Source of the DNA: Microbacterium lacus
GTDB lineage: Bacteria > Actinomycetota > Actinomycetes > Actinomycetales > Microbacteriaceae
Assembly (NCBI RefSeq): GCF_002812805.1
Contig: NZ_NMUM01000044.1
Span: 310,001 to 374,000 of the forward strand
Length of the DNA stretch: 64,000 nucleotides
Direction: 5' to 3'
Positions 1 through 9,106 of the stretch are shown here, piece by piece. The notes below the pieces were generated by a model. That model was given only the letters and a program-made list of their open reading frames with translations, searched no databases and was not told where the DNA came from. Position numbers and translations under genes: made by a program. Within the stretch, counting starts at the first letter, position 1, and each line of letters opens with the position of its first letter.

Positions 1-1148
1 ATGATCGCGACGCCGAGGGCGAACTTGACCGGAGTGGAGGGCTGGCGGCGTCCGAGCTTCAACCAGAGGGCCGAGAAGACGCCCGACAGGATGATGATGA
101 AGACGGGGTTGATCGACTGGACCCACGAGACCGGCATCTCCCAACCGAACAGGTTGCGATTGAGCTTCTCGTCCGAGTAGATCGTCAGGATGGTGAACTG
201 CTGCTGGTACAGCGACCAGAAAGCCACGCTCGTGATCCACAGGGGGATGAACCCCACGACCCGCGAACGCTCGGTGGCCGTGATGCGCTTGCTGGACATG
301 ATGACGACGAAGTAGGCGATCGTCGCGACGAGCGTCACGACGATGACGACGAGCGACAGGTTGTCGACCCGCACCACTCCGACCAGCACGGCGACGGCGA
401 CGAGGGCGATCCCGGCGAGTGCCGCGCCGATCACGAGCGCCCGACGCGCGCGGGGGAGGGGGTTCGGCACCCGTCGCGCCTCGTCGGGCAGCTGCTTACG
501 GCCGAAGGAATACTGGATCAGGCCGAACGCCATGCCCACGGCCGCGAGACCGAAGCCCCAGTGGAAACCGAGGGTGGTCTGCAGCAGTCCGGTGAGCAGC
601 GGACCGAGGAACGCGCCGAGGTTGATGCCGAGGTAGAAGAGCGAGAAGCCCGAATCCCGGCGGGGGTCGTCGGCCGCGTAGAGCGTGCCGACGACGGAGG
701 TCGCGTTCGCCTTCAGCCCGCCCGACCCGACGGCGACCAGCACGAGGCCCACCGCGACACCGGTGACACCGGGCAGCAGGGCGAGCGCGATGTGCCCGGC
801 CATGATGACGATTGCGCTGTAGAACAGCACGCGCTCCGAGCCGAGCAGGCGGTCCGCGATCCATGCGCCGAGGATCGTGGAGAGGTACACCGCGCCGCCA
901 TAGGCCCCGACGATCCCGGCGGCGATCGGCTGCGGGATGGCCAGGCCGCCCTCGGCGACCGAGTAGTACAGGTAGATCAGCAGGATTCCCTGCATGCCGT
1001 AGAAGCTGAAGCGCTCCCACATCTCGACGCCGAAGATGTGCGCGAGTTCCCAGGGCTGTCCGAAGAATCGGGTGTCGCGGCTGCCCGTCTGACGGGTGAC
1101 GGATGCTTCGCCGGTCTGCGTCGACCCGGAGCCGTGTTCGTCGGTCAT
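1..1148 (-). CDS. POT/PTR2-family proton-coupled peptide transporter, partial
   Basis: The gene reads leftward from an ATG at 1148 and runs off the window, so about 382 N-terminal residues are visible and the C-terminus is missing. It is a cytoplasmic-membrane symporter that by family imports di- and tripeptides with protons. The diagnostic POT motif ExxERFxxY appears near the N-terminus as EMWERFSFYG, and the second family signature FYLGINLGAF lies further in. Many hydrophobic helices are visible, for example around VGLVLVAVGSGGL. It is the last visible gene of a minus-strand run behind a condensation-like protein and a DHA2 exporter; the 69-bp gap to the exporter allows co-transcription. 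The exact substrate cannot be read from sequence. Confidence 0.9.
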   Translation of the reverse strand, partial: MTDEHGSGSTQTGEASVTRQTGSRDTRFFGQPWELAHIFGVEMWERFSFYGMQGILLIYLYYSVAEGGLAIPQPIAAGIVGAYGGAVYLSTILGAWIADRLLGSERVLFYSAIVIMAGHIALALLPGVTGVAVGLVLVAVGSGGLKANATSVVGTLYAADDPRRDSGFSLFYLGINLGAFLGPLLTGLLQTTLGFHWGFGLAAVGMAFGLIQYSFGRKQLPDEARRVPNPLPRARRALVIGAALAGIALVAVAVLVGVVRVDNLSLVVIVVTLVATIAYFVVIMSSKRITATERSRVVGFIPLWITSVAFWSLYQQQFTILTIYSDEKLNRNLFGWEMPVSWVQSINPVFIIILSGVFSALWLKLGRRQPSTPVKFALGVAI

Positions 1149-1217
1149 GGGCGCCAGATTAGTAGCCCTCGTCCCCGGCGGGTCGATCGCCGCGCTCGCT
1201 GGCGATGAGCGCGGAGG

Positions 1218-2666
1218 TCAGCGTCCGTCGGGGATGGACGCGTGGTCGACGGGCGGCCCGTGGCGGGGGATCAGGAGCGACAGCACGAGCGCGATCACCG
1301 CGGCGCCGCCGGCGAGCAGGAAACTCGTCTGGAACGCCGCGGCCGTGGGAACCGCGACGCCCTCGTACGGCTGGGACATCGCCGCGAGCACGGCGCCGAG
1401 CACCGCGGCCGCTGTGCTCGTTCCCACCGAACGGAAAAGGGCGTTCAGGCCGTTCGATGCGCCGGTCTCGTTCGCGGGCACGGCGCGCATGATCAGCATC
1501 GGCATCCCGGCGAATCCGAGTCCGATGCCCACCCCGACGAGAATGTTGGCGAACAGGATGTGCCAGACCTCGCTCGAGAAGAAATACACGAACGCGTAGG
1601 CGATGACGAGTGCGATGGCGCCACCGGTCAGCAGGGCGCGCGGCCCGATCGTCCGCTCCAGTCGCCCGGCGAGGGGCGAGATCAACATCATCACGAGACC
1701 CGCGGGCATGACCACGAGGGCGGCGCCGATCAGCGAGAGCCCCAGGCCGGCGCCCGATCCGACGGGCAGTTCGAGCAGCTGCGGAAAGATGATGTTCGAT
1801 CCGAAGAGTGCGAAGCCCATGCCGATCGAGGCGAGGTTGGTCAACAAGACGGGGCGACGGGCGGCCACTCGCAGATCCAGGAGTGGCTCGGCGGCGCGCA
1901 GCTGGTACCAGCCCCACACGAGCAGCACGACGATACCGCCGAGCCCGCACCCGAGAGTCGGGGCACTCGTCCAGCCCCACTCGCTCCCCCGCGAGATGGC
2001 GAGCAGGATGCCGGTGAGGCCGACGGCGAGTCCGAGGGCCCCGATGTAGTCGAAGCGGCCGGGGGTGCGCAGCACGCTCACCGGAACGATCCAGACGACC
2101 AGCACCAACACGATCGCGCCGAGCGCGGCGGCGACCCAGAAGAGCACGTGCCAGTCGGTCCGCTCGGTCACGAGGGCGCTGAGCGGCAGCCCGAGTGCTC
2201 CGCCGACGCCCATGGTCGCGCTGATCAGGGCGACGGATGTGCCGAGCCGGTCGCGGTGGACGACATCGCGCAGGATCGAGATGCCGAGCGGCACGACTCC
2301 CGTCACGGCGCCCTGCAGCGCGCGCCCGATGATGACCCCGACGATGTTGCTTGACAGGCCCGCGATCACCGAGCCGAGGATCAGGCACGCCAGGAGCGCG
2401 ATGATGATCCGCCGTTTGCCGTACATGTCGCCCAGGCGTCCGGCGATCGGGGTGATCACCGCCGCGGTCAGCAACGTCGCGGTGACGACCCACGCGGTGT
2501 CCTCGCGGGACGCGTCGAGCAACTCGGGGAGCTTGGCCTGGATGGGCACGACGAGCGTGTACATGAACGACGCGCAGAGCCCGGCGAGGGCCAGAACGGC
2601 GACGATGGCGCCCTGCGGGGGGATACGTGTCAGGCGATTTCTGTCGCCTGCTTCACGTGAACCCAC
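1218..2666 (-). CDS. MFS transporter, DHA2-like drug/metabolite exporter
   Basis: A 482-residue integral membrane protein, the right length for the 14-helix DHA2 branch of the major facilitator superfamily, which exports drugs or metabolites by proton antiport. The MFS motif A between helices 2 and 3 reads GRLGDMYGKRR. The helix-5 antiporter region is GVGGALGLPLSALV, similar to motif C. It lies 99 bp downstream of the condensation-like gene on the same strand, so it may export a product of that enzyme; this link is inference. Substrate unknown. Confidence 0.88.
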   Translation of the reverse strand: MGSREAGDRNRLTRIPPQGAIVAVLALAGLCASFMYTLVVPIQAKLPELLDASREDTAWVVTATLLTAAVITPIAGRLGDMYGKRRIIIALLACLILGSVIAGLSSNIVGVIIGRALQGAVTGVVPLGISILRDVVHRDRLGTSVALISATMGVGGALGLPLSALVTERTDWHVLFWVAAALGAIVLVLVVWIVPVSVLRTPGRFDYIGALGLAVGLTGILLAISRGSEWGWTSAPTLGCGLGGIVVLLVWGWYQLRAAEPLLDLRVAARRPVLLTNLASIGMGFALFGSNIIFPQLLELPVGSGAGLGLSLIGAALVVMPAGLVMMLISPLAGRLERTIGPRALLTGGAIALVIAYAFVYFFSSEVWHILFANILVGVGIGLGFAGMPMLIMRAVPANETGASNGLNALFRSVGTSTAAAVLGAVLAAMSQPYEGVAVPTAAAFQTSFLLAGGAAVIALVLSLLIPRHGPPVDHASIPDGR

Positions 2667-2765
2667 CGACTCAGGCTATCGGCGGGTCGGCGGGGTGCGG
2701 GGCGCCAGTGCCCACTGAGAGGGATTGGGCGCGCGCATCGTGGTCACAGAACCGCGCCTGTGCGC

Positions 2766-4058
2766 TCATACAACGTCGCGCAGACCCGCTTCGATCATGT
2801 CGAGCCACCCGCCCACGTTCGCGCGCGCCTCGGGAGTATCGGGGTAGCGGCAGCGCAGATGCAGGCCGTCGTCGTTGACGATGAACCAGATCATGACGCC
2901 GTCCGTCTCGATGACGGCAGAGACGTACTGGATCCCCAGTGCCCCCTCGACGGGAGGCAGGCGCCGGGTGTCGAGCCAGGAGATCGCGAACATGCCGGGC
3001 CCCGCAGGCATACCGCCGTACGGCGCGAATATGGGTGCGAGCGGATACGAGCCGAGCGCGAGCGCGTCTTTGACGGCGGCGGCGGATGCGATGGGGTCGG
3101 TCGCGGCGAACTGGATGACGGAGTTGGTGATGAACCAGCCGACCGAGTCATGCCAGCGCGGCTCGTTTCGGCTGTGCACCGGAAAAACGGCGCGGAGCGG
3201 GGCGCCGCTCACGCGTGCCGTCGTCTCGGCGAGAACCGAGAGCGCAAGCGCGGTCATGCGGACGCCCCGGTCGGTTGCCCGTGCCTCGAAAACTCGGGTT
3301 TCTTCGGCGGAGAGGACGTCGCGCACCTCGACCACCTCGCGGCGCGGGCACGAGAGATCGCCGAGGGGAAGGGGGAAGGCGGGCATGGCGCCGTCCTCGA
3401 TTGCCAGGATGTCGCTCCAGCGCTGTCGGACATCTGCCGGAGCCGGAGGCATCCGTTCGAGGACGTCGGAATGTTCGGCGAAGGATGCCGCGGGCACGGG
3501 TTCGGCGCCCGGATGGCCCGACAGGCGGGTCACCATGTCGCGCACGAGCACGAGCAGCGACCACATGTCGACGTGGGCGTGGTCCGAGCCGATCACCGCC
3601 GTGGGACGGGGGTCGAGCGGGTCGGGGGCGTCGGGAATCACGACGCACACCCGGTGCGAGGGTCGCTCGAACGGCGAACACGCGGCATCGAACACATCGC
3701 GCAGCGCATCGCGGGTGAGTTCGTCGTCGCCGACCGGATGCCGCAGCCACTCGCCGCCCTCGATGTCGACCTCGTGCAGCGCGAGCTCGCCCGCGTCGTT
3801 ATACGAGAAGGCGCTTCGGAGGGTCCCGTGTCGGGCGATAACCGCCATCCACGCCGCCGCCACATCGTCGAGCGTTGCCCCGACCGGGAGGCGGAAGGCG
3901 ACCGCCATCCACGAGCCCGGGCGGGTGCCCTCGCCGACGTGCCGACGCTGGTCGAACGAGATCGGCAGCCGCTTGCCGGGTCGCTCGCTCGCGCGCGTCG
4001 CGAAGCTCTGCAGGGTGCCCCGGGGCAGGGACATCTGGGCGACATTCGTCAGGCGCAT
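2766..4058 (-). CDS. stand-alone condensation-domain (NRPS C / PapA-like) acyltransferase-like protein
   Basis: A 430-residue protein that aligns by motif with NRPS condensation domains. ISFDQRRHV matches motif C1 and AWMAVIARHGTLRSAF matches C2. SDHAHVDMWS stands where HHxxxDG is expected: the second (catalytic) His and the Asp are kept, the first His is Asp and the Gly is Met. No adenylation or carrier domain is attached or nearby, so it resembles free-standing acyltransferases such as mycobacterial PapA5, which esterify an alcohol with an acyl group. The start was placed at the ATG at 4058; the frame is open further upstream, but only antisense to the neighbouring hydrolase. It diverges from the hydrolase across 63 bp and precedes two transporter genes. 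Substrate unknown. Confidence 0.75.
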   Translation of the reverse strand: MRLTNVAQMSLPRGTLQSFATRASERPGKRLPISFDQRRHVGEGTRPGSWMAVAFRLPVGATLDDVAAAWMAVIARHGTLRSAFSYNDAGELALHEVDIEGGEWLRHPVGDDELTRDALRDVFDAACSPFERPSHRVCVVIPDAPDPLDPRPTAVIGSDHAHVDMWSLLVLVRDMVTRLSGHPGAEPVPAASFAEHSDVLERMPPAPADVRQRWSDILAIEDGAMPAFPLPLGDLSCPRREVVEVRDVLSAEETRVFEARATDRGVRMTALALSVLAETTARVSGAPLRAVFPVHSRNEPRWHDSVGWFITNSVIQFAATDPIASAAAVKDALALGSYPLAPIFAPYGGMPAGPGMFAISWLDTRRLPPVEGALGIQYVSAVIETDGVMIWFIVNDDGLHLRCRYPDTPEARANVGGWLDMIEAGLRDVV

Positions 4059-4121
4059 GGCGCCGTAGTCTAGGGGGCGAATATCTCGCGCCTGTGACTC
4101 CCGCCTGCAACCGGAGGTTTC

Positions 4122-4907
4122 GTGCCCACACTCGACGTCGGGGGTGCCACGCTCGACTACGACATCACGGGCGACAGCGGCCCCCTCGTGGTTCAACTGC
4201 ACGGTTTGACGTCGAGCCGCGTGCGTGACGCCCAGTTGGGGCTGGATCTCGGCCGCGCACTCCGCGACCACCGCGTGCTGAGGTATGACGCGCGCGGGCA
4301 CGGCGGGTCGACGGGCAAGAAGAATCCGTCGAGCTACCGCTGGGATCGACTGGCGCGCGACCTGTTGACACTGCTCGATCACGTCGCGCCGGGCGAGAAG
4401 GTGCACGGAATCGGGCCCTCGATGGGCACGGGCACGCTGCTGCACGCCGCCGTGCGCAAACCCAAGCGGTTCGCGAGCCTGACGCTCGTGGTGCCGCCGA
4501 CCGCGTGGGGCAGTCGCCGCGCCCAGGCCGCAACGTATCTGCAGAACGCCGACCTCGTCGAGCAGCACGGCATCAGCGCGTTCGTCGAGGCGGGCAGCAC
4601 GGCGCCCGTCCCGCCGGCTCTTGCCGACATGCCCGAGACGCGGCCCTCGATCAGCGAGAAGCTGCTCCCGACGATCATGCGCGGGGCGGCCTCGACCGAT
4701 CTGCCCGACCGGCGGGACATCGCGCGCATCGACGTGCCGACGCTGATCCTCGCGTGGACCGGTGATCGGACGCATCCGGTCAAGACGGCGAACAAGCTCC
4801 ACGAGCTGATCCCCGAGAGCCGGATCGTCATCGCGCGGACGCCCTACGGGATCATGGCGTGGCCCGGTCTGTTCGCCGAGCACGTGGCGACCAACGGCTC
4901 GAAATGA
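4122..4907 (+). CDS. alpha/beta-fold hydrolase
   Basis: A 261-residue cytoplasmic alpha/beta hydrolase. The oxyanion strand is VVQLHGLTSS, the nucleophile elbow is GPSMG (GxSxG type), and the acid is probably the Asp of LAWTGDRTHPV. The catalytic His expected after the last strand is not evident: the segment IVIARTPYGIMAWPG has none, and the only nearby His is in FAEHVA at the C-terminus. The reaction (ester, lactone or other) cannot be told. The stop overlaps the ATG of the following lipoprotein gene by ATGA, so the two are probably translated together. It diverges from the condensation-like gene. Confidence 0.8.
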   Translation: MPTLDVGGATLDYDITGDSGPLVVQLHGLTSSRVRDAQLGLDLGRALRDHRVLRYDARGHGGSTGKKNPSSYRWDRLARDLLTLLDHVAPGEKVHGIGPSMGTGTLLHAAVRKPKRFASLTLVVPPTAWGSRRAQAATYLQNADLVEQHGISAFVEAGSTAPVPPALADMPETRPSISEKLLPTIMRGAASTDLPDRRDIARIDVPTLILAWTGDRTHPVKTANKLHELIPESRIVIARTPYGIMAWPGLFAEHVATNGSK

Positions 4908-5794
4908 GGGTTGTGCCCTCCCGCTCCCTGAGCGTGTCGAAGGGTGCTCGTCTGGGTGCTTTGCTCGTCGCCGTGCTGGCGACTGGGCTCGCGCTGACGG
5001 CCTGCGCTCCGTCCGATCCGCGGCCGGGGGCCCTGCCGCCGGGAGTCAGCGTCGAGCTGATTCAGCTGCGCTCGGATGTCATCGATCGCGCCGCCCAGGT
5101 CCGGTTGGTGAACGCGGGCGAGGACGATCTGGTGATCACGGGGCTCGAGATCGTCGACCCGCGGTTCGAGGCGCCCATCGTGCGCGACAAGCGCGCGCAG
5201 GTCGCTTCTGGGCGCACCCTCGACATCCGGATCGCCCTGCCGCCTGTCGTGTGCGACGCGGACGCTGAGGCCGATGCGGCGACGATCGAGCTGGAGTACG
5301 AGGTGAACGGACGGGCCTCGATCGCCGAGGCATCCATCCCCGACCCGCTTGCTTTCATCCCGCTGCTGCACCAGAAAGAGTGCCTGCGCGAGCGTCTCGC
5401 GGATGTCGCGGTGATGTCGTGGTCCGGATTCGAGCCGTCGGATGCCCCGGCCCCGGCGCACCTGACGCTCGAGATTGCCCCCTCGGGCGGTGGGGGCTCG
5501 GCGCTCGTCGAGACCGTCGAGACGACCCCGCTGCTCATGTTCGACGCGGCGGGCGCGGCGCCGTTCGTCGTGGACGCCGAGATCGGCGGTTCGGGCTCGC
5601 CCCAGCAGGTTCGAGTGCCCCTCGTGCCGCTGCGCTGCGATCCGCACGCCGTGATGGAAGACAAGCGCGGCACGATCTTCGATGTGACCGTCGAGGTGGG
5701 TGGCGTGGTCGGTGTTGTCGAGGTTGCGGCGCCGGCCGAGGTCAAGGGTGAGGTCCTCGCCTGGGTCGCCGACTGGTGTGGTTTCGGCGGTTAG
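4904..5794 (+). CDS. predicted lipoprotein of unknown function
   Basis: A 296-residue secreted lipoprotein. The N-terminus has a basic region, a hydrophobic core (GALLVAVLATGLAL) and a lipobox LTAC, so Cys34 would be lipidated and the protein anchored to the outer face of the membrane. No known enzyme motif was recognised; the mature part is beta-rich, with paired cysteine segments (PPVVCDAD, QKECLRER, LRCDPH, ADWCGF) that could form disulfides. The ATG at 4904 overlaps the hydrolase stop. A dispersed genomic motif (4926-4944) lies inside the signal-peptide codons, so a GTG at 4934 inside that motif is an alternative start. The stop shares bases with the convergent oxidoreductase stop. Confidence 0.75.
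   Translation: MRVVPSRSLSVSKGARLGALLVAVLATGLALTACAPSDPRPGALPPGVSVELIQLRSDVIDRAAQVRLVNAGEDDLVITGLEIVDPRFEAPIVRDKRAQVASGRTLDIRIALPPVVCDADAEADAATIELEYEVNGRASIAEASIPDPLAFIPLLHQKECLRERLADVAVMSWSGFEPSDAPAPAHLTLEIAPSGGGGSALVETVETTPLLMFDAAGAAPFVVDAEIGGSGSPQQVRVPLVPLRCDPHAVMEDKRGTIFDVTVEVGGVVGVVEVAAPAEVKGEVLAWVADWCGFGG
4926..4944. repeat. CCCTGAGCGTGTCGAAGGG dispersed motif inside a signal peptide
   Basis: The sequence CCCTGAGCGTGTCGAAGGG matches a short motif that I know as widely dispersed in actinobacterial and other high-G+C genomes, normally between genes. Here it is translated as SLSVSKG within the first 20 codons of the lipoprotein gene. Only this copy is in the window, so membership of a family rests on prior knowledge. 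Confidence 0.5.
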
Positions 5795-7266
5795 GCCGTG
5801 TCGCGGCCGAGGGCCTCGAGCAGGCGCAGCCACACCTCGCTGAGCGTCGGGTACGAGGGCACCGCGTGCCACAGGCGCTCGATCGGAACCTCGCCCACGA
5901 CCGCGATGGTCGCCGAATGCAGCAGATCTGCAACTCCCGCCCCGACGAAGGTCGCGCCCACCACCGTGCGGGTCGAGGGGTCGACGATCAGGCGCGCGCG
6001 ACCCGTGTATCCCTGCGCGGTGACCGAGGCGCCGGCGATGTTGTGCAGGTCGTAGTCGACGACTTTCACCCCTCGGCCCTCGCGCTCGGCCTGAGCGGTG
6101 GTGATGCCGACCGCGGCGACCTCGGGCTCGGTGAAGACGACCTGTGGCACGGCGGCGTGATCCGCGGTGGCGACGTGGCGGCCCCAGGGGGCGTCGTCGA
6201 CGGGTTTTCCCAGGGCACGGGCCGCGATGACGTCACCCGCGGCACGCGCTTGGTACTTGCCCTGGTGCGTCAGCAGCACCCGGCCATTGACGTCGCCCAC
6301 CGCGTAGAGCCAGCCTGGCGCGTCGTCCTCGGCGCCGACGGGCGTCCCGTTCGCACCTAATACGCGCAGGGTGTCGTCGGTCGCCAGCGAGCGGCCGGCC
6401 TCCAGGCCGACCGAGTCGAGCCCGATGTCGTCTGTCCGAGGGCGTCGGCCCGTGGCGATCAGGATCTCGTCGGCCTGCAACTCCTCCGCGTCGGGCGAGT
6501 CGCCGAGCGAGATGGTGAGCGAGCCATCCGCCGTCCGTTCGATGCGCGTCGCGGAAGTCCCGGTGCGAACGTCGACGCCTTCTTCGCGCAGTGCGTCGAG
6601 CACGAGTTCGCCGGCAAAAGGTTCGTTCGCCGCGAGCAGCGCATCGCCGCGGACGAGCATGGTGACATGCGAGCCGAGGCTCGAGAACGCCGTGGCGAAC
6701 TCGGAGGCGACGACCCCGCCCCCGACGATGACGAGGCGCTTCGGTACGGCCTGCACGGCCGCGGCTTCCCGGTTGGTCCAGGGCGACGCATCCGCGAGTC
6801 CCGGGATGTCGGGGATGACCGCGGACGTGCCCGTGCAGACCGCGACCGCGTGGCGTGCGAGGAGGATCTCGACCGAGCCATCCGGGGTCGTCACCTCGAC
6901 GCGGCGGACACCGGCGATGCGCCCGTGTCCGCGGACGAGGGTAATGCCCGCGCTATCGAGCCAGGACACCTGGCCCGCGTCATCCCATCCCGACGTCGCC
7001 TTGTCGCGGAAGTGCAGCGCCGCCTCGGCGTCGAGGGGTGCGCCGAACGCCTCACGTGCACCCGGGACGCTCCGCGCCGCCCGCAACGCGGCACCCGGCC
7101 GCAGCAGAGCCTTCGTCGGCATACACGCCCAGTACGAGCACTCTCCCCCGACCAACTCGCCCTCGACGATTGCGGCGGTGAGCCCGCCCTGCACGGCTCG
7201 ATCGGCGACGTTCTCGCCGACGGGCCCCGCACCGATCACCACGACATCGAACACGCGCTCGCTCAT
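5791..7266 (-). CDS. FAD/NAD(P)-dependent pyridine nucleotide-disulfide oxidoreductase
   Basis: A 491-residue flavoenzyme of the dihydrolipoamide dehydrogenase/mercuric reductase family. The FAD-binding fold begins at VVVIGAGPVGENV. The redox pair is Cys43 and Cys48 in GGECSYWACMPTK (CxxxxC). A second Rossmann motif, VIVGGGVVASEFATA, binds NAD(P)H. The C-terminal dimerisation domain ends with HAVPSYPTLSEVW, matching the HxxxTxxE-type catalytic region supplied to the partner subunit. It lacks the N-terminal HMA domain of true MerA and has no lipoamide-complex partners nearby, so the substrate is open. The gene is convergent with the lipoprotein gene, with stops overlapping at 5791-5794. Confidence 0.85.
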   Translation of the reverse strand: MSERVFDVVVIGAGPVGENVADRAVQGGLTAAIVEGELVGGECSYWACMPTKALLRPGAALRAARSVPGAREAFGAPLDAEAALHFRDKATSGWDDAGQVSWLDSAGITLVRGHGRIAGVRRVEVTTPDGSVEILLARHAVAVCTGTSAVIPDIPGLADASPWTNREAAAVQAVPKRLVIVGGGVVASEFATAFSSLGSHVTMLVRGDALLAANEPFAGELVLDALREEGVDVRTGTSATRIERTADGSLTISLGDSPDAEELQADEILIATGRRPRTDDIGLDSVGLEAGRSLATDDTLRVLGANGTPVGAEDDAPGWLYAVGDVNGRVLLTHQGKYQARAAGDVIAARALGKPVDDAPWGRHVATADHAAVPQVVFTEPEVAAVGITTAQAEREGRGVKVVDYDLHNIAGASVTAQGYTGRARLIVDPSTRTVVGATFVGAGVADLLHSATIAVVGEVPIERLWHAVPSYPTLSEVWLRLLEALGRDTA

Positions 7267-7335
7267 GCTCCGATGCTATTCCCGCCCGTCGACGTGTGGG
7301 CGGGCGAACCGGCGGCCTGACAGAGCGCCCCGGAC

Positions 7336-7341
7336 TAAGAT
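7336..7341 (+). promoter_or_regulatory. possible -10 box upstream of glyS
   Basis: TAAGAT at 7336-7341 fits the TAnnnT -10 consensus and lies 114 bp before the glyS start. No -35 at correct spacing stands out, so this is a weak call. The 188-bp spacer between the oxidoreductase and glyS shows no riboswitch-like motif that I can recognise. Confidence 0.25.
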
Positions 7342-7454
7342 CGGGGAAGGATGCCGCGGCTCTGCCGCTCCAGTGATGACAGCCCCGCCGCGCCCGTGAT
7401 CTCGCGCTTCGTGCGCCCACCTGCCCCGTCACCACCCCGACCATTGGAGCCACC

Positions 7455-8840
7455 ATGGCCGAACAGTCCCGCCTCGATAAGGTCATCGCCCTCGCCCGCC
7501 ACCGCGGGTTCGTCTTCCAGGCCGGTGAGATCTACGGCGGCTCGCGTTCGGCCTGGGACTACGGGCCCCTCGGAACCGAGCTCAAAGAGAACATCCGCCG
7601 CCAGTGGTGGCAGACGTTCGTGCGCGGCCGGGGCGACATGGTCGGGCTCGACTCGTCGATCATCCTGCCCAAGCGTGTGTGGGAGGCATCCGGTCACGTC
7701 GCGACGTTCACCGACCCGCTCGTGGAGTGCCTGCACTGCCACAAGCGCTTTCGCGCCGACAACCTGATCGAGGATTTCGAGGCCCGCAAGGGTCGTGCGG
7801 CCGAGAACGGGCTGGCGGATGTGCCGTGCCCGAACTGCGGCACGAAGGGTCAGTACACCGAGCCGAAGGCCTTCTCGGGCCTGATCAAGGCGTATCTGGG
7901 TGTTGTCGACGACGAATCGGGGCTGGCGTACCTGCGCCCGGAGACAGCGCAGGGCATCTTCGTGAACTTCACCAACGTGCTCACGGCATCGCGCAAGAAG
8001 CCGCCGTTCGGTATCGGGCAGGTCGGCAAGTCGTTCCGCAACGAGATCACGCCCGGCAACTTCATCTTCCGCACCCGCGAGTTCGAGCAGATGGAGATCG
8101 AGTTCTTCACGCCCCCGGCCGAGGCGCAGGAGTGGTTCGAGCACTGGGTCGAGGCGTGCTGGGACTGGTTCATCGATCTGGGCATCGACCCCGCCAACAT
8201 GCGCCGCTATGACGTGCCCAAGGACGACCGGGCGCACTACTCCGCCGGCACGATCGATGTCGAGTACGCGTTCGGCTTCCCGGGCAAGCAATGGGGCGAG
8301 CTGATGGGCGTGGCCAACCGCACCGACTACGACCTCACGAGCCACAGCGAGGCATCCGGGCAGAGCCTGTCGTACTTCGACCAGGCGACGGGCGAGCGTT
8401 ACACGCCTTACGTGATCGAGCCGTCGTTCGGCCTGACGCGCGCGATGATGGCGTTCCTCGTCGACTCCTACCGCGAAGAGCAGGTGCCGAACGCCAAGGG
8501 CGGAACCGACACCCGCACGGTGCTGGGCCTTGACCCGCGCCTCGCTCCGATCAAGGTCGCGGTTCTGCCGCTGTCGCGCAACGAGCAGCTCTCGCCCATC
8601 GCTCGCGAGCTCGCCGCCGACCTGCGGGGCGACTGGAACATCGACTTCGACGACGCCGGCGCGATCGGTCGCCGCTACCGCCGCCAGGACGAGATCGGCA
8701 CGCCGTTCTGCATCACGGTCGACTTCGACTCGCTCGAAGACCGCGCCGTCACCGTGCGCGACCGCGACACGATGGCCCAGGAGCGCGTGCCGCTCGATGA
8801 GGTACACGCCTATCTCGCGGAGCGCCTGAAGGGCGCCTGA
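7455..8840 (+). CDS. glyS: glycyl-tRNA synthetase (class II, alpha2 type)
   Basis: A 461-residue single-chain GlyRS that charges tRNA-Gly in the cytoplasm; the length fits the homodimeric archaeal/eukaryotic/actinobacterial type rather than the alpha2beta2 enzyme. The N-terminus ([20 protein letters not shown]) is characteristic. A zinc-ribbon-like insert carries CLHC (about residue 95) and CPNC (about 125). Class II signatures follow: [19 protein letters not shown], the [20 protein letters not shown] active-site region, and a C-terminal anticodon-binding domain from about residue 360. Monocistronic by layout, followed by a repeat-rich spacer. Confidence 0.97.
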   Translation: MAEQSRLDKVIALARHRGFVFQAGEIYGGSRSAWDYGPLGTELKENIRRQWWQTFVRGRGDMVGLDSSIILPKRVWEASGHVATFTDPLVECLHCHKRFRADNLIEDFEARKGRAAENGLADVPCPNCGTKGQYTEPKAFSGLIKAYLGVVDDESGLAYLRPETAQGIFVNFTNVLTASRKKPPFGIGQVGKSFRNEITPGNFIFRTREFEQMEIEFFTPPAEAQEWFEHWVEACWDWFIDLGIDPANMRRYDVPKDDRAHYSAGTIDVEYAFGFPGKQWGELMGVANRTDYDLTSHSEASGQSLSYFDQATGERYTPYVIEPSFGLTRAMMAFLVDSYREEQVPNAKGGTDTRTVLGLDPRLAPIKVAVLPLSRNEQLSPIARELAADLRGDWNIDFDDAGAIGRRYRRQDEIGTPFCITVDFDSLEDRAVTVRDRDTMAQERVPLDEVHAYLAERLKGA

Positions 8841-8873
8841 ACCCGTGGCTCACCCGATGCGCCGTCCCGCCTC

Positions 8874-8960
8874 TTCGCCGAGCGCGCCGGTTGTTGTCGA
8901 GCCCGCCTGTTATCCGCGGTGAACAAGGGGCCCGCTCGGCACTAACCGGCAGCCTCGCGC
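8874..8960. repeat. 85-bp palindromic intergenic repeat, copy A
   Basis: Begins with CGCCGAG and ends near CCTCGCGC. The left half contains GCCGGTTGTTGTCGAG and the right half CTCGGCACTAACCGGC, which are near reverse complements. The middle block TATCCGCGGTGAACAAGG aligns with the middle of copies B (9107-9197) and C (39705-39790). Most degenerate of the three copies. Confidence 0.7.
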
Positions 8961-8987
8961 CCCTGCGCAAGCCCTCTTCGCCGAGTG

Positions 8988-9054
8988 AACGACTTCGGCG
9001 CGAGTGCACGGCCTACGTGCGGTGCGCAAGTCGTGCACTCGCGCCCAAGTCGTG
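8988..9054. repeat. long hairpin element with AAGTCGTGCACTCGCG motif
   Basis: Arms ACGACTT (8989-8995) plus GCGCGAGTGCAC (8998-9009) pair with GTGCACTCGCGC (9033-9044) plus AAGTCGT (9047-9053): 19 of 21 positions pair around a 23-nt loop. The right arm region also holds two tandem copies of a 19-20-bp unit (CAAGTCGTGCACTCGCG and CAAGTCGTGCGTTCGCG). The core AAGTCGTGCACTCGCG recurs at 39792-39807, again next to an 85-bp repeat copy. No T-run follows, so it is not a simple terminator. Confidence 0.7.
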
Positions 9055-9106
9055 CGTTCGCGGGAACCCAATGACGAGCTGGGGGCCTCGGCGTCCGGGC
9101 CCCCAT

